A DNA stretch of 64,000 nucleotides from AC-32 sp963716865 (GTDB lineage Bacteria; Actinomycetota; Thermoleophilia; Gaiellales; Gaiellaceae), in the NCBI GenBank assembly GCA_963716865.1, contig CAVQUF010000005.1, positions 558,001 through 622,000 on the forward strand, in the 5' to 3' direction. A program made the position numbers and the translations under genes. Each line of letters begins with the position of its first letter. The first letter of the stretch is position 1. The notes below the pieces were generated by a model. The model ran no database searches, had not been told where the DNA came from, and saw only the letters and a program-made list of their open reading frames with translations. This document shows positions 16,647 to 25,297 of the stretch, piece after piece.

Positions 16647-17723
16647 TTACTGGCTCGAGCGCGGGTCGAACGCGTCCCGGAGACCGTCGCCGAGCAGGTT
16701 GAAGGAGAGCGTCGTCGCGAGAATGACCAGGCCCGGCCAGACCATCAGCCACGGCTGGGTGAGGTAGTAATTGGGCCCGCTCGAGAGGAGGTTGCCCCAG
16801 CTCGGGTTCGCCGGGTCGATTCCGAGCCCGAGGAACGAGAGACCCGCCTCCAGGAGGATGTAGGTGGCGACCGTCAGCGTCGAGTAGACGATGATCGGAG
16901 CGACCAGGTGGGGAATGATGTGCGAGCGCATGATGCGCGAGTCGCCCGCGCCGACCATGCGCGCGGCCTCGACGAACTCCTTCTCGCGCAGCGAGAGGAC
17001 CTGAGCGCGCATGATCCTGGCCGGGTAGTACCAGCCGAAGATGGCGAAGACGACCACGAGCGTGATCGTTCCCGGGACGAAGACTCCGAACGTGACGTGG
17101 TTGATCCGGGGCCCGACCGTCGCGCTGAGGGCGATGATGAACAGCAGGGCCGGGAACACCATCGTGAGCTCGATCACGCGTGAGATCGCCGTGTCTGCCA
17201 CGCCTTTGTAGAAACCGGCGATCGTCCCGAGCAGGATGCCGATGATCATCACGCCGAGAGTCGAGAGGATGGCGACCTCGAGCGAGACGCGCGCGCCGTA
17301 GAGGAGGCGCAGGAACTCGTCGCGCCCCAGCGCGTCGGAGGCGCCGAGCGGGTACAGCTGCGTCCCGTGACAGCCGGCGGGAGGAATCGCGAAGCCGGAG
17401 CAGGGCACGTGCGACCACGGCCCGACGGGAATCGCATCCACTCCGTGGCTCCCCGCGGCGAGGTTGATGTCGTCCGGGCCGTGGCCGAGGATGTGCGCCG
17501 CGATCGGGCCGCCGACCGCCGCGGTGGCGATCAGGAGGATGATGAAGACGCCGCTCGCGATCGCGACCTTGTCGCGCCGGAACCGGATCCACACCTGCTC
17601 CCAGTACCCGCGAGCCCGTACCTCCGGCTCGATCTCGCCGAGCTGGCCGTGACTTTCCGCGGCCGCGATCGCGGCAAGCCCCGCCTGGCCGCCGACGACC
17701 TCTGTTTTGTCGCGCGTGCTCAC
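16647..17723 (-). CDS. dppC: Oligopeptide/dipeptide ABC transporter permease (DppC type)
   Basis: The 358-aa permease has a long cytoplasmic N-terminus, then WIRFRRDKVAIASGVFIILLI leading into the first transmembrane helix. Five further helices and the EAA motif REKEFVEAARMVGAGDSRIMRSHIIPH follow. DALGRDEFLRLLYGARVSLEV is typical of OppC/DppC. It begins with GTG without a clear ribosome site, 74 bp downstream of atpG, and is the first gene of the transporter block that splits the ATP synthase operon. The gap before it contains two mutually exclusive small hairpins (CCCTTC/GAAGGG at 17749-17761, or AAGGG/CCCTT) but no clear promoter. Confidence 0.92.
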   Translation of the reverse strand: MSTRDKTEVVGGQAGLAAIAAAESHGQLGEIEPEVRARGYWEQVWIRFRRDKVAIASGVFIILLIATAAVGGPIAAHILGHGPDDINLAAGSHGVDAIPVGPWSHVPCSGFAIPPAGCHGTQLYPLGASDALGRDEFLRLLYGARVSLEVAILSTLGVMIIGILLGTIAGFYKGVADTAISRVIELTMVFPALLFIIALSATVGPRINHVTFGVFVPGTITLVVVFAIFGWYYPARIMRAQVLSLREKEFVEAARMVGAGDSRIMRSHIIPHLVAPIIVYSTLTVATYILLEAGLSFLGLGIDPANPSWGNLLSSGPNYYLTQPWLMVWPGLVILATTLSFNLLGDGLRDAFDPRSSQ

Positions 17724-17797
17724 CGTGGACGCAGAAGCATAACGGGGTCCCTTCCGAAGGGTTTGACGCCCTTTGTGAGCATGAAGTTAGGTCAGCG

Positions 17798-18694
17798 TCA
17801 CGAAGTCGTCAACGCGTCGGCCCCGGCGACGACCTCGAGGATCTCCTGGGTGATCTCGGCCTGGCGCGCCCGGTTGAGGTCGAGCGTCAAGCTGTCGATC
17901 AGGTCCGCCGCGTTTTTCGAGGCGTTCCGCATCGCGGTCATCCGCGCTCCGTGCTCCGACGCGGCCGACTCGAGCAGCGCCCGGTACACCTCGGTCTCCA
18001 CGTAGACCGGCAGGAGTCGCTCGAGGATCTGCTCGGGCTCGGGCTCGTAGATGAAGTCGCCCAGCAGCGCCTGGAGCCGCTCCTCCTCGTCTTCCTCGCG
18101 CGCGAGGACCCCGCTTGAGATCGGCAGGACCTGCTGCTCGATCACCCGCTGGACGAGCGGCGAGACGTAGTGGTTGTAGACGAGCACGGCGCGGTCGATC
18201 TCCTCCGCCGAGTAGAGCTCCGCGAGCCTGTGCGCGACGGCCTGGGCGTCCCCGTAGGCGGGCCGGTCGGTGAAGCCGATCCAGGCCTGGTCGAGGTGAT
18301 AGCGACGGAACTGCAGCGTCGAGCGGCCTTTCCTTCCCACGACGAGCCATCGCACCTCGAGGCCCTCGGCGCGGAGGCTGCGCTCGAGGGCGAACGCGCG
18401 CCGGAGGATCTGGCCGTTGAAGGCGCCGGCCAGGCCGCGGTCGCCGGTAAGCGCCACGATCGCGACCGCCCGGGGCTCGCGCTGCTGAAGGAGCGTGAGG
18501 CCGCGCAGCGACGACGCCGCCCGCGCGGTGCCGGCCGTCAGCTCCTGCATCCGGTCGGCGTAGTCGCGCAGCCGGACGATCCGCTCCTCGGCGCGGCGCA
18601 GGCGCGCGCCGGCCACGAGCTCCATCGCCTTCGTGATCTTGCGCGTGTTGCCGACCGAGCGGATCCGGCGCTTGATGTCGTGCAGGGTGGCCAT
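17798..18694 (-). CDS. atpG: ATP synthase F1 gamma subunit
   Basis: The 298-aa rotor-shaft subunit has the conserved N-terminal helix DIKRRIRSVGNTRKITKAMELVA and the C-terminal GARMTAMRNASKNAADLIDSLTLDLNRARQAEITQEI. Together these form the coiled coil inside the alpha-beta hexamer. Its ATG directly follows the 3' end of a 164-nt structured element. The only ribosome-site-like sequence (AGGGG, five nt before the ATG) lies inside that element's terminal repeat. In the usual operon atpD follows; here a peptide transporter follows instead. Confidence 0.96.
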   Translation of the reverse strand: MATLHDIKRRIRSVGNTRKITKAMELVAGARLRRAEERIVRLRDYADRMQELTAGTARAASSLRGLTLLQQREPRAVAIVALTGDRGLAGAFNGQILRRAFALERSLRAEGLEVRWLVVGRKGRSTLQFRRYHLDQAWIGFTDRPAYGDAQAVAHRLAELYSAEEIDRAVLVYNHYVSPLVQRVIEQQVLPISSGVLAREEDEEERLQALLGDFIYEPEPEQILERLLPVYVETEVYRALLESAASEHGARMTAMRNASKNAADLIDSLTLDLNRARQAEITQEILEVVAGADALTTS

Positions 18695-18695
18695 C

Positions 18696-18857
18696 AGTGC
18701 CCCTGCCAGTGATGATGCTCGGGCTCTCGGGCGCTAGCACCAAGCCAGAGTCCGCACTCGGCCGCGGTGCAGGCTGGCCGCCTGCGCGAGGCCGAGGATG
18801 GGCTCTGGCGCAGCGTGATAGTGGGCGAGAGGTGGGCGATCATTGCTGGTAGGGGCA

Positions 18858-18859
<2 letters not shown>
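18696..18859 (+). ncRNA. Structured 164-nt element, copy A (atpA-atpG junction)
   Basis: The element begins AGTGCCCCT and ends AGGGGCACT and fills the whole space between the atpA stop and the atpG start. As plus-strand RNA it folds into one long rod. Positions 1-21 pair with 144-164, 29-34 with 131-136, 37-41 with 124-128, 49-59 with 104-114, 62-68 with 95-101, and 72-79 with 85-92, capped by a five-base loop UGGCC. It aligns without gaps with copy B at 20431-20594, with about 120 of 164 positions identical by eye and many compensatory changes. It contains no plausible coding frame. The strand is assigned from G-U pairs, which are allowed only on the plus strand; a DNA-level mobile palindrome is the main alternative. 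Confidence 0.7.
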
Positions 18860-20387
<1,528 letters not shown>

Positions 20388-20430
20388 GGAGCCTCCTTCG
20401 GTTCGCGGTCGGACGGTTCCATCGATCCTT

Positions 20431-20594
20431 AGTGCCCCTTCAGGTAATGCTGCCTAGCTTCTGGGTCGCGAGCACCAAGCCAGGAGCCGCGCTCGTCCGC
20501 GGCCAAGGCTGGTTGCCTTGGCAAGGGCGAGGGTGGTTCCTGGCGCCGTGTGATCGCGGGCCAGAAGCGGGCGTGTATTGCCTGGAGGGGCACT
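20431..20594 (+). ncRNA. Structured 164-nt element, copy B (atpH-atpA junction)
   Basis: This second copy has exactly the same length and the same terminal repeats AGTGCCCCT and AGGGGCACT. Its last two bases lie in the atpH TAG stop. Helices pair at the same alignment positions as in copy A: 1-20/145-164, 27-34/131-138, 37-41/124-128, 49-60/103-114, 62-68/95-101 and 72-79/85-92, with loop UGGUU. Paired positions change together relative to copy A, for example 12/153 C-G to A-U, 54/109 A-U to G-C and 74/90 G-C to C-G. All six wobble pairs are G-U on the plus strand. About 43 nt remain between it and the atpA start, which keeps its own ribosome site. Confidence 0.7.
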
Positions 20595-21123
20595 AGACGG
20601 CGGCCAGCTCCCGCCGGAGCCGCTCGAGCCGCCCGCGCACGCTCGCGTCGAGCCGGTAGGAGCCGATCTGGATCACGACTCCGCCGATCAGGCTCTTGTC
20701 AACGCCGCGCGTCGCCTCGACCTTGTGGCCCGAGGCCTCCTCGATCTGCTTCAGCAGCTTCTTGGCCTCGGCATCCGAGAGCTCGACCGCGGTCGTGAGC
20801 TCGACGTGGACGATCCCTTCGTCCTCGGCGACGAGACGCTCGAACTCGCGCGCGATCTCCTCGAGTAGGCCGCTGCGGCCCTTGTCGGCGAGGAGGAGCA
20901 CGAAATTGCGCACGAGCTGCTCGCCTCCCGCGAGCATGTCCTCGAGGGCGGCCGCCTTCGCCCGCGGGTCGAGCTGCGGGTTGCGCAACAGCTCGCGCAG
21001 CTCTGGAACCTCCGCGGCGGCCTCGGCGAGCTGGGCCAGCCCGGCGCGAACCTGGTTCAGCCGCCCCGCCTCTTGCGCCGCGTCGTAGAGCGCCCGCGCA
21101 TATACCCGATCGACGACGCCCAT
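20593..21123 (-). CDS. atpH: ATP synthase F1 delta subunit
   Basis: The 176-aa peripheral-stalk protein (OSCP) has the N-terminal helical domain VYARALYDAAQEAGRLNQV. Its C-terminal part contains VDKSLIGGVVIQIGSYRLDASVRGRLERLRREL, the typical end of delta subunits, which links F1 to the b-subunit stalk. Its ATG overlaps the atpF stop as TAATG, so it is translationally coupled. Its own TAG stop is shared with the terminal repeat of structured element B. Confidence 0.95.
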   Translation of the reverse strand: MGVVDRVYARALYDAAQEAGRLNQVRAGLAQLAEAAAEVPELRELLRNPQLDPRAKAAALEDMLAGGEQLVRNFVLLLADKGRSGLLEEIAREFERLVAEDEGIVHVELTTAVELSDAEAKKLLKQIEEASGHKVEATRGVDKSLIGGVVIQIGSYRLDASVRGRLERLRRELAAV

Positions 21124-21653
21124 TAGTTGTTCCGCGACGACTCGAGGACGGAGAAGTCGAGCTCGCCGACCGCCTCCTCGATCAGGCGGCGATGGTCGGC
21201 GTCGTCGAGCGCCTTGCCGGTGACCTTCGTCGCGGCGACCAGGCTCAGGTCGGCGACCTCGGAGCGGATCAAGTCGAGCGCGCGGCGCGTCTCGGCCTCG
21301 ATCTGCTTGTGGGTGTCGTCGAGGCGGCGCTGCCGCTCCGCCTCGGTCTCGTCGCGCATGCGGCGCTCGTTCGCCTCGGCGACCCGGCGCGCCTCGGCGA
21401 GAATCTCCTCGGCCTCGCCCTTCGCCTGGCCGATCAGCTGCTTGTGCTGCTCGAGCAGCTCGCGCGCCTCCTCGCGGGCCCGGTCGGCTTCCTCGAGCGA
21501 CTGCCGGATCCGCTCGCGCCGCTCGTCGATCGCCTGCTGGATCGGGCCGAACGCGAAGCGCTTGAGCACGAACAGCGTGATCAGGAAGCAGACGATCGTC
21601 CAGATCATCAGCCCCGGCGTGACCTGGATGAGCGGGTTGGTGGCGAGCGGCAT
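21123..21653 (-). CDS. atpF: ATP synthase Fo b subunit
   Basis: The 176-aa subunit has one N-terminal membrane helix (LMIWTIVCFLITLFVLKRFA) and a long, highly charged coiled coil from about residue 38 to 150. This is the dimeric stator stalk. The short PLIQVTPGLMIWT lead-in and the FGPIQQAIDERRERI continuation are standard for the family. The gene is 16 bp downstream of atpE and overlaps atpH by one base. Confidence 0.95.
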   Translation of the reverse strand: MPLATNPLIQVTPGLMIWTIVCFLITLFVLKRFAFGPIQQAIDERRERIRQSLEEADRAREEARELLEQHKQLIGQAKGEAEEILAEARRVAEANERRMRDETEAERQRRLDDTHKQIEAETRRALDLIRSEVADLSLVAATKVTGKALDDADHRRLIEEAVGELDFSVLESSRNN

Positions 21654-21669
21654 CAGGAGGAGGTCTCCA

Positions 21670-21933
21670 CTAGACGAGGACGTAGGCGAGGATCGAGCCG
21701 AGCAGGCCGTAGAAGACGACCGCCTCGGTGAGTGCGAAGCCGAGCCACTGGATGCCCTGGAGCTCTCCGCGGAGCTCGGGCTGCCGGGCGACCGACTGGA
21801 TCATCGAGCCGAAGATGTTGCCGATGCCGACGCCGGCGCCGAGGGCGCCGAGGCCGACGCCGAGCGCCAGGCCGATCGCCTTGCCGGCCTTGGTGACGTC
21901 GCCTGTGGTGGCGGCGAGAACGATTCCGAGCAC
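21670..21933 (-). CDS. atpE: ATP synthase Fo c subunit
   Basis: The 87-aa hairpin has a Gly-rich first helix (GLALGVGLGALGAGVGIGN), the polar loop ARQPELRGE and a second helix with the ion-binding Glu at about residue 70 (GFALTEAVVFYGLL). The residue after the Glu is Ala, and the first helix has no Gln at the sodium-ligand position. A proton-driven ring is therefore most likely. It starts with GTG and has AGGAGG eight nt upstream, the strongest ribosome site among the Fo genes, in keeping with the high copy number of subunit c. Confidence 0.96.
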   Translation of the reverse strand: MLGIVLAATTGDVTKAGKAIGLALGVGLGALGAGVGIGNIFGSMIQSVARQPELRGELQGIQWLGFALTEAVVFYGLLGSILAYVLV

Positions 21934-21945
21934 GTCAATCCCTCC

Positions 21946-22788
21946 TTAGTGCTGCGGCTCGATTGCCGAGCCGATGTAGATGGCGGACAGGGCGGCGAAG
22001 ATAAACGCCTGGATGCCGACGACGATGATCACTTCGAAGAGGTAGAAGAGGGTCGCGGGCACGATGACCGGGATCAGCTTCACGGACTGGAAGATGAAGA
22101 TCAGGCCGAGGAAGGTGAGAATGAGGATGTGCCCGGCGAGCATGTTTGCGAAGAGCCGGACGCTGAGGGAGATCAAGCGCATGATCTGGCCGAGGATCTC
22201 CAGAGGCACGATCAGGAACAGCAGCGCCTTGGGAGCCTCGGGAATCCAGCTCTTGAAGTAGCGCTTCGGTCCGTTCCAGCGGATGCCCTCGAAATGCGTG
22301 AAGCAGAAGGTGAGGAGCGCGAGGGCGAGCGTCACCGAGAGCGAGGACGTCGCCGCGTAGATGCCCCAGGTCGGGACCCCGTGCCAGGTCTCGCCGGTCA
22401 GCGGCAGCGGGATGAAGCCGATCAGGTTGACGACGAAGATGAAGAGCATCAGCGAGGCCACGTATGGGAACCAGCGGCCGATCGCCTTGGACGGCAGGCC
22501 TTGCTCGGCGATCTGCACTTGGGCGACCTCGTAGATCAGCTCCCCCACCGTCTGGCGGCGGTTCAGAGTCCGGCCGCGCATGAGGCCGAGGCCGAGCAGG
22601 ATCGTCAGGGCCGCCCCGAGGAAGAGATAGACCACGGCCTTCGTGATCGAGAGGTTCAGCGGCCCGAGGTGGATCGGGATCCACTCGTGCTGCTCGAACT
22701 CGGTCGTCGGGTCGAACTTGCCGCGCGCAAAGGCGGGCGCGGGCAGCGCGAGCGCGAGCAGGCACGCACCGACGAAGAGGCGCTTCAC
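21946..22788 (-). CDS. atpB: ATP synthase Fo a subunit
   Basis: The 280-aa membrane subunit has a cleavable-looking N-terminal signal segment. Helices follow, including FPYVASLMLFIFVVNLIGFIP and the essential Arg at about residue 211 in SVRLFANMLAGHILI, facing the c-ring Glu. The C-terminal EVIIVVGIQAFIFAALSAIYI completes the half-channel. It starts with GTG and only a weak AAGG upstream. It lies 12 bp upstream of atpE and 34 bp downstream of the atpI-like gene. Confidence 0.95.
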   Translation of the reverse strand: MKRLFVGACLLALALPAPAFARGKFDPTTEFEQHEWIPIHLGPLNLSITKAVVYLFLGAALTILLGLGLMRGRTLNRRQTVGELIYEVAQVQIAEQGLPSKAIGRWFPYVASLMLFIFVVNLIGFIPLPLTGETWHGVPTWGIYAATSSLSVTLALALLTFCFTHFEGIRWNGPKRYFKSWIPEAPKALLFLIVPLEILGQIMRLISLSVRLFANMLAGHILILTFLGLIFIFQSVKLIPVIVPATLFYLFEVIIVVGIQAFIFAALSAIYIGSAIEPQH

Positions 22789-22822
22789 AGGTCAACCTTC
22801 TGACGGAGACGCAAGCGTCGTC

Positions 22823-23221
22823 TCACGCGGTCGGCTCCTGGCCGTAGTAGCCGAGCAGCGAGAGCCCGAGCTCGGCGGTGTAGGCGAGGCCGTACACGAG
22901 CGCGGCGGCGAGGCCCGCGTCGGGGTTCGACGAGGCAACCGCGAGGAGAACGACCAGCACCGCCAGCAACCGGATCATCATCCCGAATGCAAACACGCCG
23001 GACCCGGCGATGTTGTCGGGCGACGGCTTCAGCCGCGCGAGCAGGAGCCCGAACGCCTGCATGCCGAACCAGAGGAGCGCCGCGATCGCCCAGCCGGAGA
23101 GCGGCCAGCCGGCGAGGAGGAAGACGGGCAGGGCGAGCGCGATCACGAGGCCGCCGCCGAGGGCCGCCGTCCAGCCGCGCGGCGCCGGGCGGGGTGCTCC
23201 GAGGATGCCGATGCGAGTCAT
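22823..23221 (-). CDS. AtpI-like small membrane protein of the ATP synthase operon
   Basis: The 132-aa protein has four hydrophobic segments (about residues 21-40, 43-62, 73-97 and 104-124) and lies directly upstream of atpB. Position, size and topology match AtpI/ATP synthase protein I, an assembly or magnesium-handling accessory. The sequence itself carries few diagnostic residues, so the call relies mainly on position. Its ATG overlaps the stop of the preceding small gene by four bases. Confidence 0.7.
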   Translation of the reverse strand: MTRIGILGAPRPAPRGWTAALGGGLVIALALPVFLLAGWPLSGWAIAALLWFGMQAFGLLLARLKPSPDNIAGSGVFAFGMMIRLLAVLVVLLAVASSNPDAGLAAALVYGLAYTAELGLSLLGYYGQEPTA

Positions 23222-23430
23222 ATCGTCTCGCGGTAGCGCCAGTAGACGGCGAGGACGCCGAGCGGTACGCCGATGAACGCGCCGCCGAGAATTCCGAGCC
23301 CGACCGAGCCCGCCGCCCAGCCGATCAGCGCGCCGACGGCCAGGCAGGCGACGGTCACGCCCGCGAGGAGCGCGCCGGCGCCGGCCGGCTCGAACGACGC
23401 GCTGGGAGTGGGCTCCATCGGCGCGAGCAT
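23218..23430 (-). CDS. AtpZ/AtpI-family two-helix membrane protein
   Basis: The short protein (70 aa from the ATG at 23430) has two Gly/Ala-rich helices (AGVTVACLAVGALIGWAAGSVGLGILGGAFIGVPLGVLAVYW by position) joined by a short turn, ending in YRETI. This is the pattern of AtpZ-like F0F1 accessory proteins. The GWAAGS and GxxxG spacing suggests helix packing. A TTG at 23463 would add 11 residues and an ATG at 23418 would remove four; none has a clear ribosome site. It is coupled to the atpI-like gene by ATGA. In the 77-bp gap upstream I see no firm promoter. Confidence 0.6.
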   Translation of the reverse strand: MLAPMEPTPSASFEPAGAGALLAGVTVACLAVGALIGWAAGSVGLGILGGAFIGVPLGVLAVYWRYRETI

Positions 23431-23507
23431 ACCAAACGGAGATCCGAGCTTGTAACAGCCCAAAGCGGCTCAGTTGCGGTGTTTTTGCCCGACTTTGTTC
23501 AAGAGCG

Positions 23508-24638
23508 CTAGGCGGTGCGGCGGGCTGCTTCGGCCTCGCGGGCCTCCTGCTCGCGGCGGCGGATGCGGGGGTTCGCGAGCTTGACGATCTCGAGCAGGTA
23601 GACCATGTAGATCGAGGCCGCGAGGGCCACGCCGCCGATCAGGCCGACCGCGACCGTCGCGCCCGGGTGCCAGACGCCGTGCGCGTGCGGGCGGATGAAC
23701 CGCGTCGCGAGCGCGGCGCCGGCGAGGATCGCGCACCAGGCCCACATCGTCAGGGCCGCGCGCCGCTGTGAGAAGCCGATCCTGAGGAAGCGGTGGTGCA
23801 GGTGCTGGCGATCGGCCGCGTAGACCGGCTCTCCGTACTTGAGGCGCTTCGCGACCACGAACGAGGTGTCGATGATCGGGACGGCGAGCACGAGCAGCGG
23901 CAGGAGGAGCGTCGCCACGGCCGCGGTCTTCAAGAGGCCCTGGACCGCGAGCGCGCCGAGCGTGAAGCCGAGGAGCAGCGCGCCGGAGTCGCCCATGAAG
24001 ATCCGCGCCGGGTAGAAGTTGTGGCGCAGGAAGCCGAGGCAGGCGCCGAAGACGATCGCGGCCAGGATCGCCGTCTCGGGCCGCCCGAGCGAGAGAGCGA
24101 TCACGCAGAACGTGAAGCCCGAGATCCCGCAGACCCCGGCGGCGAGGCCGTCGAGCCCGTCGAGGAAGTTGACCATGTTCATGATCGCGACGATCCAGAT
24201 CACGGTCAGCGGCACTCCCACCCACTCGGGCAGCGCGTGCACGCCGACGATCGGGAACGTGAACCTGTGGACCCAGATCCCGAAGCCGGTCGGGATCGCC
24301 GCGGCGGCGACCTGGCCGCCGAGCTTCTCCCACCAGACGAGGCCGCGGAAGTCGTCGATCGCGCCGACCGTCGTCGCGACGGCCATCCCGAGCAGCAGCC
24401 CCTTCGTCTCGCGGCCGAGCGGCAGGAACGCGAGCGCCGGCACGAAGATCCCGAAGAAGAGCCCGAGCCCTCCCAGCCGGGGAACGGTCCGCCGGTTGAG
24501 GCGCCGCGCACCCGGCCGGTCGACCACGCCGAGTAGCCGGGCCATCCCGCCGACGGCCGGCGTCAGCAGCACGACGATCACGAGCGCGAGCACCGCGCCG
24601 TAGATCACCTCGGGGTGGTCTTCGAGCGTGCCCCACAC
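23508..24638 (-). CDS. Undecaprenyl-phosphate GlcNAc-1-phosphate transferase (WecA/TagO family)
   Basis: The 376-aa polytopic enzyme shows the PNPT motifs: GAIDDFRG (metal-binding Asp pair), NMVNFLDGLDGLAAG, RIFMGDSGALLLGF and the late RQHLHHRF His cluster. It transfers a sugar-1-phosphate, usually GlcNAc, from UDP to undecaprenyl phosphate to start teichoic acid, arabinogalactan or O-antigen-like polymers. About ten hydrophobic helices are present. It lies between upp and the atp genes, a position conserved in actinobacteria. Its product could feed the LCP ligase encoded at 4380-6359. Confidence 0.9.
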   Translation of the reverse strand: MWGTLEDHPEVIYGAVLALVIVVLLTPAVGGMARLLGVVDRPGARRLNRRTVPRLGGLGLFFGIFVPALAFLPLGRETKGLLLGMAVATTVGAIDDFRGLVWWEKLGGQVAAAAIPTGFGIWVHRFTFPIVGVHALPEWVGVPLTVIWIVAIMNMVNFLDGLDGLAAGVCGISGFTFCVIALSLGRPETAILAAIVFGACLGFLRHNFYPARIFMGDSGALLLGFTLGALAVQGLLKTAAVATLLLPLLVLAVPIIDTSFVVAKRLKYGEPVYAADRQHLHHRFLRIGFSQRRAALTMWAWCAILAGAALATRFIRPHAHGVWHPGATVAVGLIGGVALAASIYMVYLLEIVKLANPRIRRREQEAREAEAARRTA

Positions 24639-24649
24639 GTCCGGCTACC

Positions 24650-25297
24650 TCACTTCGTCCCGTAGAGCCGGTCGCCCGCGTCCCCGAGCCCGGGGACGAT
24701 GTAGCCCCGCTCGTTCAGGCCGCGGTCGACGGCTGCGGTCACGATGCGCACGTCGGGGTGTTCGCCCCGGAGGTGCTCGATCCCTTCGGGCGCGGCGACG
24801 AGGCAGACGAGCGTGACCGACCTGGCGCCGGCCTCCTTCACGGCGGCGACGGCGGCCGCGCTCGAGCGGCCGGTGGCGAGCATCGGGTCGAGCACGATCG
24901 CGTCCCGCTCGCCGTCCCCCAGCTCGGGGAGTTTGACGTAGTACTGGACCGGCTGGAGCGTCTCCTCGTCGCGGTAGAGGCCGATGAAGCCGACCCGGGC
25001 GCTCGAGACGAGCGAGAGCACGCCGTCGAGCATCCCGAGCCCCGCGCGGAGGACCGGGCAGACCGCCACCTTCTTGCCGGCGATCCGCTGGACGGTCGTG
25101 CGCTCGAGCGGCGTCTCGACCTCGTCGGGCTCGGTCGGGAAGTCCTTCGTCGCCTCGTAGGTGAGCAGCAGGGTGACCTCGTTGGCGAGCTTGCGGAAGT
25201 GGACGGTCGGCGTCTCGCGGTCGCGCAGGTACGAGAGCTTGTGCTGGACGAGCGGGTGCGTGACCACCGTCACGCCGCTGGCGGTCTCCGTGGTCAC
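24650..25297 (-). CDS. upp: Uracil phosphoribosyltransferase
   Basis: The 215-aa salvage enzyme makes UMP from uracil and PRPP. It contains THPLVQHKLSYLRDRETPT near the start, the ADEVKR-like AGKKVAVCPVLRAGLGMLDG, the PRPP loop AIVLDPMLATGRSSAAAV, and the C-terminal uracil-binding GYIVPGLGDAGDRLYGTK. The start is the GTG at 25297, which overlaps the glyA stop as GTGA; any longer frame would run into glyA. Length and motifs are complete. Confidence 0.95.
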   Translation of the reverse strand: MTTETASGVTVVTHPLVQHKLSYLRDRETPTVHFRKLANEVTLLLTYEATKDFPTEPDEVETPLERTTVQRIAGKKVAVCPVLRAGLGMLDGVLSLVSSARVGFIGLYRDEETLQPVQYYVKLPELGDGERDAIVLDPMLATGRSSAAAVAAVKEAGARSVTLVCLVAAPEGIEHLRGEHPDVRIVTAAVDRGLNERGYIVPGLGDAGDRLYGTK

